Source of the DNA: Takakia lepidozioides
Lineage: Eukaryota; Streptophyta; Takakiopsida; Takakiales; Takakiaceae
Direction: 5' to 3'
Assembly: GCA_030704615.1 (NCBI GenBank)
Contig: CM060733.1
Span: forward strand, 27,032,001 to 27,096,000
Length of the DNA: 64,000 bases
Positions 1 to 11,283 of the stretch are shown here, piece after piece. Positions within the stretch are counted from its first letter, which is position 1; the number at the start of each line of letters is the position of its first letter. A program made the position numbers and the translations under genes. The notes beneath the pieces were generated by a model that had not been told where the DNA came from, made no database searches, and saw nothing but the letters and a program-made list of their open reading frames with translations.

Positions 1-581
1 AGCTCCTTTCGAGGCGCACACACAAGCTGTGACATGAACCAGCTCCAAACTGAGCAATTCAGCTCAATTCAATTAATCAACCACCTTCTTTGAATCAAAA
101 GCAAATCTCATTCGAGGTTGAATAGATGCATTCAAATTCTCAACAAACAAGAGAGTTTGGTTGAGAGCATGTATCAGGATGTTTTCATTGCAAGCACAAG
201 CCTCATGACCCCAGCTCATTTCCCAAGCCGGCTTGGTCTGGACCCAAGCCTGTTCTCCAAACCTGCCCACATAGTCGGGCACCTAACCTAATCGGTGGTT
301 CGGTAGAGGAGCTCGCCCGATCTCTCTCTGTTTCTCATTCTCAGTCTCGCAGGTCTCGCAGATCCGGATCGGCAAGGGACTGCAGTGGATCATCACGTCA
401 ACAGCGCTGATTAGTCTGCCTGCACACCATCCTCATGTCTTATCCTTTCTGCTCATCTCAGTCGCCTCACATCATAGTTGGCATTTCCTCTGTCATACTC
501 GCTGGAGCGACGTGGTCTGATCGCAATTGAAGAAAATCTTGTAAGGTGGTTTTGTATTCCATACAGGATCCATTCTAATCT

Positions 582-1322
582 GTGTCGTCTAGTGGTCTCG
601 GGGTTCCCAAGAGACATCCAGGGATTATTTTTAGGAAAACCCTAGTCACATTGGTTTGCGAGAGTTTTTTTTTTTTGAGAGAGAGGCGTTGGCGGAGGGG
701 CCAACCTTCCAGTAGTTCAAGCCCGGGCCATCCCCAGGAAATCGAGGCTGGTGTGGTTTCCAGAAGAAGTAGAAGTTGCAGAGGATGCCTCTATTACTCG
801 AGTTTTTTAAGGGATAATTCCCGGAATCCAATATGTGTTGGCCTCAGCCGCAGTGAGCCTCATGTGTACAGAATACCGGAGAAGGAGGCTACCAAGGATT
901 TTAAGTATGCGTGCATTGGCTATGGATTACACAAGGAAAGCGCGCCCTCAGCTAGTGATAGGCCTGTCGAAGGTACGGGTGAGCTGCCCCTCTGCGTTGG
1001 GATTGAATTTTTGGCAGACAGGAGGCCAACAACACAGGGTGCGCAAAATTCTACTCAAATCCCCTCTCAAAGTCCTGCACATACTACCACCACTGCTAGT
1101 GAATGTCCCCGCAGGAAGGATGCGGATGGACCCCCGGTGATGCCACGCCCACCCTCGTCCGTCGGAGGAGGAGGCGTTTCAAGTGACGAGTTTGCTACCA
1201 GATTCTTCAGGAGTGCGGGATTAGTGGCATCTGCAGTGGTTCACAATGTTAGCAGGGTAGCTGGCGTAGTTAGAACTACGATAGATGATATTTTCTATCC
1301 TGATCGTGGGCGCCCTAAGTAG
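582..1322 (+). CDS. Unrecognised protein, 3' coding exon (partial)
   Basis: An open frame runs from just after an in-frame TAA (576-578) to a TAG at 1320-1322. It has no usable in-frame ATG near its start, so this is probably the 3' exon of a spliced gene. The coding-like part begins near 830. It has two short segments with the pattern CVG (ICVGLSRSE and LCVGIEFLAD), a Ser/Pro/Thr-rich low-complexity middle, and an ordered C-terminus (about 1175-1319) containing DEFATRFFRSAGLVAS and ending DDIFYPDRGRPK. This layout resembles small plant proteins of unknown function, but I do not recognise the family. Candidate splice acceptors (AG) lie at about 737, 763 and 780, so codons before about 780 may be intron. 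A GT-containing donor-like site at about 541 (CTT|GTAAGG) may end an upstream exon. No membrane segment or catalytic motif is visible. Confidence 0.45.
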   Translation: MSSSGLGVPKRHPGIIFRKTLVTLVCESFFFLRERRWRRGQPSSSSSPGHPQEIEAGVVSRRSRSCRGCLYYSSFLRDNSRNPICVGLSRSEPHVYRIPEKEATKDFKYACIGYGLHKESAPSASDRPVEGTGELPLCVGIEFLADRRPTTQGAQNSTQIPSQSPAHTTTTASECPRRKDADGPPVMPRPPSSVGGGGVSSDEFATRFFRSAGLVASAVVHNVSRVAGVVRTTIDDIFYPDRGRPK

Positions 1323-3604
1323 AGGTGTGCCGAGTCTACACTGTCAAAATTTCCTACACTATTCAGGGCCTCACTTTGTAATGATGAAGAGCATCGTTGT
1401 GATGTCTAGATTTTGCAACCATGATCTTACACTTGTCATTAGGATATATTCATGTTGTTTGAGTTTTGGGCTGAGGTGTGGATGGAAGGGTGCGGCCGAG
1501 AAGTATTTCAAGCAGCACTGTAGGTCAATCCACATGATTCACGGCTGCTGTCTGTACTTGTGGAAGACTCTTGGTAATTCTGGACAAAGCTGAGGACACA
1601 GGCACTCCCACGAATCTCCAGATGAGGCAAATGTTCGTGCAAGTTATGCACTCCTTTTGTGGCTGAGTGATTCTTAACCTGGTGTACGAGACAAAGTATC
1701 CTTGCCCAGAAAACTGCTGGCTCTTGTACATCATGGCACAACTAACAACAGCTAGACACTCCCCGATGTGATACCCACACACGGTTCTGGAGTGCAGTCC
1801 CTATTTTTGTTTCGATATCTGGGTTGCTGAAGTCTGGTAACGGAGACATTATGGATTGTTATACAGTTGTCTGCTTTTATTTCCTGCAATCTGTCTGCTT
1901 GGAGCAGCGACTGCTTTTCAACATGATATTCTGGATGTGATTGGCTGGTTAAAACAGCTTTCCTGTATATAGCACGATCACAGGCAAGCACCGATGAGTG
2001 GCATCCAAGTAACGGACAATGTGTTCTAATTCTGAGGATATAGAGCTACTATCTTTCCTCTGCTTTGGCAACAAGAGCTGGTCTTCTACATAGTTTGAGC
2101 CAGGATTCGTCCTCCTCTCTTGATCAATTCCTTGAACTTGTTGAAGGGGATAGTCAGGCCTGCAGGTCTCCCCACCTCACCAAGGTCTATTCAAAGATGA
2201 AGCTGTCATGTCTGAGCCAAATTCGGGTTAGTGATCATTCAATTTCAAGAGCTTCAGAGCCTACCACATAAAGAGGCTTTATGTCACTTCCAAGTTGCTG
2301 GATGCATGACTCTCTTTTGTGGCTTCCATTTGCAGTTTTACTTATTTTTTACCAGGATTAGACGGATGCATTTCTAAATCACAACCTTGGGAAACGGATC
2401 AATCGTTCAGAGGCTAGTGGGTAGACATATACCTACTGCGAAGAAAGCTGTCATTTGTGAGGGATCAGTGCAAGTAGAGCTAGCAGGGATCCCATCTTGT
2501 AGTTGAGAATCGTCTACTTGTCCACACTACAAGGACTGCCAGAGTGTCTTAAACTAGAGAGTTTTGTAAATGTTTGTTTGTGGCTGTTTGGGGGCAAATT
2601 TGTGTTTCTGAGGAGGATGGGAGTACCAGAAGCCTTGCATTGCAAAAGCGCGTATGTTGGGCATATGTTGGAGCAAGGGTGATCCTCTCTTTTGGGGGAT
2701 CAAACAGCATCAGCAGCCACTGCAACTGGCCACGCTCTCTTCAACTCTATCAAGGGAATTGTGCCTGTACCTCCTCACTCTAGCTTTGTTTCATGCTAAT
2801 TGGTAGCTTCTGGCCAGCCAGTTGAAGCTGTGTGTATTTATTATAATCATGAGTTTGGCTTTTCATTTCCTGTTTGGAGTTCTTACTCTTTTGGATGTTT
2901 AGGGTTTGGTTTGGAGTCTGTTTCACTTTCTTTTGCAGGTGCAAACATGCACAGATGTTGACTATCCCTTAGGCTGCTCTTTTATAACCTGGAATTTTTT
3001 TTCAATAGTGTCCCCTAGCATCACAGTTGCTTGCTAAGCCTTTGAACTACTGTGTGTGCTCTATTTTTTGTTTTTCTTTAGTCTTACGTGTAATTTACTA
3101 CCTCAGAGGTATGGCAGGGCACTGTTGAGGCATTGCAACAAGCTGCTGATATTGAAAGGAAACAGAGTCAGTGCTAGACGATTAAGCTGTAGTGTGCGAG
3201 CAAGGACAAGGCTCTTGTGAATGCAGGAATAGTAGGAATGCAAAAATTGCCTTGTCTATTACTGCACTGGAGATGCAGTACACAAACAACATGCATTCCA
3301 CGCTTCTCATAAGCCATAAAAGCGGACAGTGCATACTGCTGCATCCACCCTACAGAATTGTTAACAGGTTGCAAGCCAGCTAATTTTTGCAAACATCCTT
3401 GTGAGACTAGAATTAATTAGATGAGATTGTTCTGCAAACTCCCATCCGATTCAGTTGCAGCGTTATGATAGTTCACGAGTGCTCTCATGATTCTACACTA
3501 CGTGCTATGTCTCTGCGTGCTACTGCATTTACAAGATGCGCTCGACATACCCCAGCTGCGAGATACACGCCTTTTTCTACGATATGGTAGTAAGTGATTA
3601 GTAA
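1323..3604. other. Intergenic / 3' flank, no gene recognised
   Basis: This is probably the 3' UTR of the upstream gene followed by intergenic DNA. Short open frames occur on both strands, but none has a recognisable domain or paired splice sites. I see no strong repeat. Confidence 0.5.
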
Positions 3605-5354
3605 CTAAAGGCGAGCTGCAATTCCAATACGTACTGCCTCTATAAACTTCTCCATAGCTCTCGGAGGGAGTGCGATCGCCACTTCCAAATTTTTCTTCTC
3701 CCCCTCACTTCCACCTGGCAATAGGAAGTAAGCTATGTCAGGCGGCAGGCCTCGAGTGACAGGTCCACAGTAAAAGGGCTTTCCCCACCCAAAGTCGAGG
3801 TCATAGAACCCCAATCGGGACCAGTCGGTAATTGCAAATGATGAATAATTGACCGAAGCTGGCCTCCTCTTTACGTCCTCCATGTTATCAAGTGCGGATC
3901 TCAAGTATTTGTCTGTGAGTGCAGCAACCCCTTGTTGTATAAGGCTCACTGCATAAGACAGAGGCTTGGATAGGAGCTCACCAGCCGTGGTCATAGCGCA
4001 GGCTGGATAAGCTGAGTTACCCACATAGTCGGACGGAACGGGCGGAATAAACTTTGAACGCACATCAACTGCCACGAGGAATTTGGTTTCCTGGGATGGC
4101 TCCATTTCAAGTGCTTTCGTGCGCGCGCGCCAAACATGGGCTGCTAGAGTCTCAAAAGTGGAGCACTTGCTCACATAACCCCCAGGCTCTCCCAATATTT
4201 GTTGAATTAAGTCTGTGAGAGTTTCACGGGTGAAATGGAAAGTGTTGTTTACAAAAGCATCACCCAAGAGATCTTCTGCCAGATCCATCTCGCCAAATTC
4301 ATGGTGTGGGAAGTCAATCTGACGTGGAGATCGTGGGCGAAGCATTGTACGGTCTAAGGATGGAGCACTCAAAGGGGTACTGTCTCCACGCACTATAGCA
4401 GCCCAAGCATTTAGGAACTGCATGACTGAGATGCCGTCCATAAACGCATGGTTAAGGCCTACGCCGAGTGCGAACCCACCACACCTGAACCTTGTTGCCT
4501 GCTAGCACGGAGGGGGGATTGAACAAAACTTAGGTGTTTCTGATTCAACGTGAGGACTCAGACATGCAGTGTTGATTGTCCGACATACAATATTCTGACA
4601 TGATATGAATCTAAAATCTAGTTGGGTCGTCGTCTATTTACTGAGCAAATCACCAACTGGACCTCATTAAGAGTGCAGGCATTTGAGGAAAGATGCATTC
4701 ACATCCTAATGTAGTATCCGTTAATCAAAGTTTCCTCTGTTCTGGAAGGTTTTAAAACACTTACAGTGCGCAGGAAGTTTTAATCGGGCAATACATGCGA
4801 TGCATATATGGCAACCATGAAACAAAATTTTGACATCAGTTATGAGTTACCTGAAGAACCACCGCAGGGGTCACAAGTTGCTGATGCAATGCGTCCTGAT
4901 TCATTGCCTCTGGAACAAAGTAGACCAGTTGCATCAATCTCGGATCGGGCTTGCCAGACTCGGTATATTTTTCCAAGTCAGATATGGCGGCATCTGCCTC
5001 AGCTTCCACAAACAAGACCCCTTTGCCATTACAGTTCAGTTCGAGTTCCCCCTCCAAACTGATCTGAAGCCTTCCTGCTACAGGGTAATACGGGACAAGT
5101 ACCTTCGCAAGTGCCTCTCTCATCGCTTTTGCTACATTGTCATGGTTTTCTGCAGGATAGGCATGATACAAGAAATAAACGTTTACTGTGAAAAGCACGG
5201 GCTGATCCATGTTGGAAAGATACATCACATGATTTCTGGTAGGAACAGCTGGAACAACCACAGTTGGGTCTTTCAAGATCACTTGGAGCTTTGGCTCAGC
5301 TACGATGCCCATGCTTTCTTGCAGTTGTCTAAGTGTTTCGGAAGCTGAGAGCAT
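3605..5354 (-). CDS. BAHD-family acyltransferase, two exons, intact
   Basis: BAHD enzymes transfer acyl groups from acyl-CoA to alcohols or amines in the cytosol. Exon 1 is 5354-4851 and exon 2 is 4498-3605, with a GT-AG intron (4850-4499). Joining them in phase gives 465 residues, within the usual 430-470. The HXXXD catalytic motif reads HAFMD at residues 185-189 and the structural DFGWG motif is at residues 403-407. YLSNMDQ near the N-terminus, the VPYYPVAGRL segment and VWRARTKAL in the C-terminal half resemble the omega-hydroxy-fatty-acid/fatty-alcohol hydroxycinnamoyl transferase group (HHT1/FACT-like). The substrate cannot be fixed from sequence. The first ATG follows an in-frame TGA directly; Met15 (MGIVAEPKL) is a plausible alternative start. 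No frameshift or stop interrupts the model. In context it could acylate a terpenoid made by the other two enzymes in this window or, like its closest relatives, act in cutin or suberin formation. Confidence 0.93.
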
Positions 5355-5595
5355 TCAAATAACCCCAAAACGGAAGTTACGAGGTGAGATACTTCGGACC
5401 ATTCCTCCTTCTCGACCCAGTTGCAGATCTTCGGACTGCAGCTTATAGCTGTACAACATTCTGTCTCTGCCTATCCTCGATATCGTTCTTGCTTGTGAGT
5501 GTTGGCCAGAAGCATACAAGCTACAACGCCCATGAAAACATGATGAACTGCTAAGCCGTGCTAGTCTTGATCCGCCGGCACCTCTTCTCTACCAC

Positions 5596-5605
5596 ATTAT
5601 ATAAA
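5596..5605 (-). promoter_or_regulatory. Candidate TATA box of the BAHD gene
   Basis: On the minus strand this reads TTTATATAAT, about 245 nt upstream of the BAHD start codon. It would imply a 5' UTR of about 210 nt. Support is motif match and position only. Confidence 0.35.
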
Positions 5606-6469
5606 CTTTGAGGTCGCCACATGAATTGCAACACCCCCACTCTGGATTGCGAGTGATAAAACAGTCTACTTACCGTCACTAAATATTCCCTCCATAACCC
5701 TCGTTTACAGCCCGTGTGGTGGCGGACCTGCTCCAATAAACTTCATGGGATTTGGAGGAAGCTTGGCACACATGAAAGAAAGGGGGTCAGAAAAATGGTG
5801 GACTGAGGGGCCACGCAGAGTTGACAATCAACATGGCTTCCCCTGATTGGCTACACCCTGAGTTCACTTGACCTGCCTGCACTTCAATTTGGACAGATAG
5901 ATTCTGTTTTTTCTAATGTCAAGAGCAGCGTTTCTTATTTTGGCGACCTCAAAAAACAGAAAAGAAAATTCCGTAGCAAATTCCATGTTTTTTCATGGAT
6001 GAAATCGCCAAATTTCTCAAAACAAAAAAATTATGGATGAATTTGCCAAATATGGATGATATGAATGGATGAAAGTATGGATGTGGATGATTATGTCCTA
6101 ATTTGAATGGATGAACAGAATATATGCCTAATTTTTGCAAAACTCTGTAGCCACTGGTGCTATTTTTCGAATTGTAAGAAAAAAACTCTGGTAAAGAGGC
6201 TTGTGGTAGTAGAAATGAGTTCTCCGGAAAAGGCATTTGTGCCATTTCGAGTTTTAGAATGGCCTACTTTGGAGACTACCTCTAATTTTGCAGCTCCATA
6301 ATAGTTTTAATAATTTGACCCCTTTGCAAACACTTAGGAAGGATTATTTTCACCAAAAGGTTGGATTCATTTGAATTTTGGCATGCCAATGCCCACCCTA
6401 TTGCATGTTTAGAAATTTTATGTTTGGCTCATAGGAAAAATCAAAGAACCCTTAATCGTGCTTGGTCAA
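5606..6469. other. Intergenic, GGATGA-rich stretch
   Basis: AT-rich DNA with many scattered GGATGA words at about 5993-6115, which look like decayed simple repeat. No gene is supported. The GGATGA/TCATCC word recurs in other repeats of this window, for example around 15,300-15,610. Confidence 0.4.
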
Positions 6470-6477
6470 GACAACCA

Positions 6478-6590
6478 AGCTGTAGCCCAGTGGTAATGGG
6501 CACATAGCACTTGGGAAGTGGTTGTGGGTTCGATCCACCAATTGGTGTCACAAAGGCGTCCACCTTCTTGTCGGATGCAGTAGCCCTTGG
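6478..6590 (+). mobile_element. tRNA-derived SINE (5' head)
   Basis: A perfect RNA polymerase III A box (TAGCCCAGTGG, 6483-6493) and a B box (GGTTCGATCC, 6527-6536) are about 33 nt apart, as in a tRNA. The flanking bases do not fold into a complete acceptor stem, and the sequence continues into a non-tRNA body toward 6590. That is the structure of a tRNA-headed SINE, not a tRNA gene. The 3' end is uncertain because it merges into the left arm of the inverted repeat described next. Confidence 0.7.
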
Positions 6591-7032
6591 GCCCTCAGGA
6601 TATTTGTAATCTAATCTAAGATTAGCCTAAAGAGAGGCCTTGTCCCTACAAGGCATGGGCTTTGTCATTAATGCCAAGAGCCAGGCCCAGGCCACTTGTC
6701 ATTTCCTCCCCATGCCCCTTTGGCCAAACCCACCTCTTGTCATGCATGCGTGCCCTGCCATGCTCCATGCGAGGCCCCATGCCGCATGCTCCATGGTCAT
6801 GTTTGTTATCCATAGATGATTTTAGTGGGATGAGTCTAAAATGGATGAGGTTAGGGATAAGGTTAGGGGTGGGTTTAGGCTCGTTAGGGTCACAACTGTT
6901 TCACAACTGTTTTAACATTGCTTATCTTGGCTCTCGTTCTATGGATTAGTGGACGCGATTATAAGTAGATTAGATTAGTGAGGTGAGCTTGTGGATCACT
7001 AAACTTGATCTGGTGTAGGCCTTCAAGAGCTT

Positions 7033-7236
7033 CGAGGAAACCGCGGTCGAGGTTTCCATGACATATCACTTAAGTGATACAAAATATGTTTAGAGGAAAC
7101 CGTTGTCGAGGTTTCCCTAGCATATCATTTAGGTGATATAAGATATGTTTCGCAGTGGAGGTTTTCCTGGCATATCACTTTGGTGATATAAGATATGTCT
7201 AGAGGAAATTGCGATCAAGGTTTCCTTGACATGATG
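7033..7236 (+). repeat. Tandem repeat, four copies, period about 55-60 bp
   Basis: Four diverged copies start near 7033, 7093, 7150 and 7202. Each carries GAGGAAACCG..GTCGAGGTTTCC followed by a CATATCACTT(A/T)(A/G)GTGATA block and GATATGT. The core ATCACTTAAGTGAT-like block is itself palindromic. Confidence 0.75.
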
Positions 7237-7243
7237 GTATACC

Positions 7244-8473
7244 TTAACCCTTAAGTGTCAAACCGACCGGTTTTGGGTTGGTTAGGTTTCCTTAACTAGC
7301 CATAACTTCCTCTAGTTAAGGCTGATTGGCCTTTTTTTTGGCTCAATCGACAGATAATCGGGTCCTCCTTCATATGGCATTGGCCAATGCCTGAAATGCC
7401 TGAAGTGGTAGGGATCTCGATCAATTGGAAGGGGGCCAACTCAGCTTTTGAGGCCATTTTGGCACCCCTAACCTGCCCAAGTTGCTGACATGGCAATTGC
7501 GGTCACGTTAGGATGAATGAATGATACCCCATAAAGGGATGGGCGGCACGCTTCCCCCAACCAATTGATTGCTCGGTGGGTATGGCGGCCTGCACAGGTC
7601 TGAGTATTCCCAGGCTTGCATCCTAACCTGAGATCGACGGAGGTGGCTGCTCCAGCCAACAGGATGGGCTCATAGCAGGGCAGACTGGAGGGAGTGCAGC
7701 CGCAATGGCGGCAAAGCTCGCGGCTCGAGAAAATCTAGGGTGGGCCAAACCCAGGCGGGGGTTTGATAGGGTTGCGGGTGGAGTGGCCCCCCATGAAAGC
7801 AGGGCTGGGTAGCCAGAGGAGCTCCCAAACCCCGCGCCCTTTTGGGCTACGGCTCCAAATATCCTAGGCGTGCAAGCTATACCAAAGGTGTGCCATTTGA
7901 AGTCTTGGGCATGGAACCTAAGGATGCGGTGCATTGGCTGATTGGCCACAAAGTTTTTCGGGGACTTCACATGGAAGCCCATGACATTTCAACCGGAGGG
8001 ATTAGGGATTGACCGGCTGAATTTTTTTGTATAATTTTAGGAAGAGAGATTTTGGCCTGCCCAAAGAAAATGGCATATTTTGATCCCCCAATTTGTCACT
8101 ACAAAGGAGCCCACTTGAGAATATTTCAGAAAAAGCTGAAATTGTATGAGAATGTGTGTTATCAGGTATGGAACAACATTCTTGAGACTCTGAAAAAATT
8201 AAAAATGCCCAAATACGAGCAAAAAACTGCTTTTTTTGGCACCTAGTTCTAAGTGGAAATTTTTTTTTGTCCCCACTCTACACTTTATAATCTTCAGATC
8301 TGGCAGTTGGATTTTGGTGAAACTTTTTGTGGTAGGAGGTGGGGTAGGTGGGAAGTAATTCCAACGGTCAGTTTTACAGGGACACAGATTCTCTAGATAA
8401 GAAAAAAATTTGTGGGCCAGGGTCATGTTTTTCCACGAGAGGGTGAAAATGAGTTTTGACACTTAATGGTTAA
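7244..8473. mobile_element. TTAA-flanked DNA transposon-like element, non-autonomous
   Basis: The left end (7248 on) reads CCCTTAAGTGTCAAA directly after TTAA (7244-7247). The right end (to 8469) reads TTTGACACTTAATGG directly before TTAA (8470-8473). The termini match as inverted repeats with one mismatch over 15 bp. TTAA target duplication plus termini starting CCC is the signature of piggyBac-type elements. The 1.2-kb interior has no transposase. A second element with related termini lies at 39,983-40,317. Confidence 0.65.
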
Positions 8474-8855
8474 TATGTGTGGAGGAAGCGCATTAGAGGT
8501 TTCCTCAGTTTGCAAAGAACTCACTAAGCCCCAAACAAACAAAACCCTCAACCAGCCGCCGCCCTAAGAGATCCTAACATCATTCATCCTAAATTCATCC
8601 CTTAATTCATCCATGGATAACAAACATGCTATGGAGCATGGGGCCTCAGGGGGGAGGGCTCATAGAGCATGGTAGGGCGCATGCATGGTGAGGAGTGTGG
8701 TGAGCAAGGGGGCATGATGAGGAAAGGACATGTGGCCCATTAGTGGTTGACAGCATTAAATGCCACTAATGAGTGGCTTCCTGTAGGGACAAGCCTCTCT
8801 TTAGGCTAATCCTAGACTATATCCATAGGGCCCTTCGGGTCAAGAGACACCATAA

Positions 8856-9362
8856 TTTACGCTTCCTTAATCTCATATTGGGGGGCTTATTCATCATTAC
8901 TTCTACTTCTATTAATTTATTATGTCATGGTTTGCATTTTTTTTTGGGCCCTGCCTGTGCAGAGCCCCCTAGGTATTAGTAAGTAGTTAGTTAGAGGTAT
9001 TAGTAAGTAGTTAGTTAGATAATATAAGGCAGGGGAGAGAGCAGCCCGGCTCTCTTTATATACCCTCAGAGAGCGGTGGGACCCTTCCAGAAGGCCCCAC
9101 ACCCTCAAGCAATGGGACCTTCAAGGAGGCTGTCCTAACACATGTCGCTCCTAGAAACCACCACGCCTGCTTACCCCAACCTAACCATGAACCATCCCCT
9201 ATTTAATAGGTCTTACCTTCCTGCCTTTCCCCCCTCCTTACATGACAGTTAGTTATTAATTAAACTCCTGCTCTAGCTTACTATAACTCCCGTCTTCATA
9301 ATTCCTGGACCACTTTCCAATCCCCCCACCTTTCAAACCTGCCCCCTTATTTACGCTTCCTT
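8856..9362. mobile_element. Possible retroposed insertion bounded by 13-bp direct repeats
   Basis: TTTACGCTTCCTT occurs at 8856-8868 and again at 9350-9362. The length suits a LINE-driven target-site duplication. The 481 bp between contain two perfect tandem copies of a 24-mer (8971-8994 and 8995-9018) and a CTTTATATACCC TATA-like stretch near 9053. I see no coding sequence. Confidence 0.4.
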
Positions 9363-10486
9363 GGGGCATCATATATATATACATATGCTTGGTCGAACTT
9401 GTGATTGTATTGTTTGAAAAGTATTTGAAAACCCACCGAGAGTCACGAAAACACTATAATTTTCCAAATTCTCACAGTGGAAATTTGGGAAATTTATGGA
9501 GATGATGAAAGTACCAAACAGGTAGACACTAGACACCTCTATTTCTGGTCAATTACTTTCGATGAAAATTGGTCAGTTGACGGCCTGTGTTCTCGTTCAA
9601 GGATGCAAAGGCAGTTAAGGGTTAACCCTTAAGTGGTATATCGACCATTAAACTGTTTCGGGTCGCCTCATTTTCTCATCCAATCGTAACTTTGTTGGAT
9701 GAAGGCAGATGAAGCTGTCGTCTGAACGAAAAATGGACCCTGCAAAGACCGTACACGCTCCAATTGAAAGCACCAACAAAAAAAAAACAAAAACAAAAAC
9801 AAAAAAAATCCCCAAAAAATTGATTTCCCTGCCCTCAGGAATTTTCCAAAGCGTGGGGAGTCTGGATTTTGGAGTGGATGGGCGGGGTCCACGTAGGTTG
9901 ACTGGGCGAGGTGTAGGTAATACCCCACACGAGGAGGCTTATGCCAAGCGTGAAGAACGCACATGGAGCTGTTGTAATCCAGTAGCCAGCCTGGCGCGTA
10001 GATTATAGGATTCGATCACTGCAACAGCCTTGGACGGTGGATTCACGGATTTATTAAGCTCACCGTTTCCTTCCAGGGAAAAAGCTGCAGTCCTTAACGC
10101 ATTTATGACAAGCGCCTTTATGGAGGCGGGCCACGCCCAATCCGTGGGCTGCCCTTCCACACCAAATCCCAGAGGGCAGGATGTCTGACGACTATGTAGC
10201 GTTTTCTAATCAATTTTCACAAGCAGTGCGAGCGGCCACATGTGTGCTCTACTACATGTGCGCGATATAAGCAAGCTGGCACCTCTACAAAGCTCGCTAT
10301 GTGATACATGGCACGTTTCAATGGCTCTAAGATGGCAGTCCCTACTTACAGGTTTTTCCTGGCGACAACCTCGTGGATCATCCACCTGTTGAAGTTATGA
10401 TAAAAAAAAATTGAAGTTATGACAGTCCCTTTAGGAGCCCAAAGTAAAAGCTAATTTTTCCATGGCTCCTAGCTTATCTTAGGGTA
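9363..10486. other. Intergenic with a perfect palindrome at a TTAA site
   Basis: Positions 9615-9632 form a perfect 18-bp palindrome, TTAAGGG-TTAA-CCCTTAA. The right half continues as CCCTTAAGTGG, like the left terminus of the TTAA-flanked elements in this window, so it is probably an end of another copy; no matching far end was found. The rest has no supported gene. Confidence 0.45.
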
Positions 10487-10938
10487 TGTTGGAATTCGAC
10501 AAAAAATAGAAATAAAAGATGAACTTATTACTGAGAACTCTCCACCCAACCATAGGACCACAACAAGCTGTCTGTCCACCCTCCCAACTCTCCTTATTTA
10601 TACTCAAAGTCTAATCTAGAAATAGCTGAGATAACTATAGCATAACTTCATGTTTTTACTTAAGTTATCTCCACCTGCTATTTTGGTACAATGACTTGAG
10701 TCACTAATAACTGAAGCTAACTTTAGCTAACTGAGGCTTATCTCTATTGTTAGCTGTGACTTGTCAGCACTGCTATTATGGAAGCCTGACCTGTCATCAC
10801 AGTAACTCTAGGTAATAGTAACTTGGTCAGGAGTTGATTTCCAGCAGGGTAGAAGTACAGGTTAGGTTATAGAGGTTATAGGGGCTGAGAGTTTTGAATG
10901 GCCTCGTGGGGCAGTGGGGGCCCGCCACCTCATTAACA
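10487..10938 (-). mobile_element. Probable solo LTR, Copia-like
   Basis: Read on the minus strand, the segment starts TGTTAATGAGG, has TATAAATAAGGAGAG near the middle and ends TTCGAATTCCAACA. This is the usual TG...CA layout with a TATA box. No convincing 5-bp target duplication is visible and no internal region adjoins it, so the 5' boundary is tentative. Confidence 0.4.
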
Positions 10939-10989
10939 TAGACCCGCATGCGTCAAGGTCCTTAGAATTTGTATGGCTTAGGAAATTTA

Positions 10990-11155
10990 TAACTACCTTC
11001 AGTAGTCTGTCACTATTGGTCACAACCTGCCTGAAGGTAGTTGTAAAAATATGCTAAACTACCTTCACAAATATAGTGATAAACTAAGGACTACCTCCAT
11101 GAAAGTAGTTGTAAAAACATGTTGAACTACCTTAGGGCAAATAGTGACAAATTAC
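10990..11155 (+). repeat. Tandem repeat of GGTAGTTGTAAAAA unit, about 66-bp period
   Basis: Units beginning GAAGGTAGTTGTAAAAATATG (11033) and GAAAGTAGTTGTAAAAACATG (about 11100) share the pattern GTAGTTGTAAAAA-CTACCTT-ATAGTGA. The internal CTACCTT/AAGGTAG words are inverted, so each unit can form a small hairpin. Confidence 0.5.
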
Positions 11156-11283
11156 ATGGATGCAGTAGCCATGATCAATACCAACCACCCTATTTAGGAT
11201 TGAGCCCACAACCTCCAAGAGAGCACTAACATCCTCGTAATACCAGTACATCCTTAACACTGGGTAAAATACAAGGATATACG

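Larger units (their letters stand above)
6585..8845. mobile_element. Large inverted-repeat element, arms about 250 bp
   Basis: The segment 6585-6835 is clearly related to the reverse complement of 8600-8845. Shared blocks in order include GGGCCCT..GGATAT, GATTAGCCTAAAGAGAGG, TTGTCCCTACA, GGCCCCATGC and CATGTTTGTTATCCAT. The arms are diverged and carry small indels. This is either a foldback/MITE-type element with long terminal inverted repeats, or two opposed copies of one repeat. I see no transposase between the arms. The interior holds the four-copy repeat at 7033-7236 and a separate TTAA-flanked element. Confidence 0.7.

Noticed and set aside
835-1140. Alternative plus-strand ORF over the first gene
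   Set aside because: It begins with GTG, not ATG, and reads as low-quality sequence compared with the overlapping frame that has an ordered C-terminus.
6478-6560. tRNA gene
   Set aside because: A and B boxes are perfect, but no acceptor stem or anticodon arm pairs; it is a SINE head. The same applies to 35,936-36,070.
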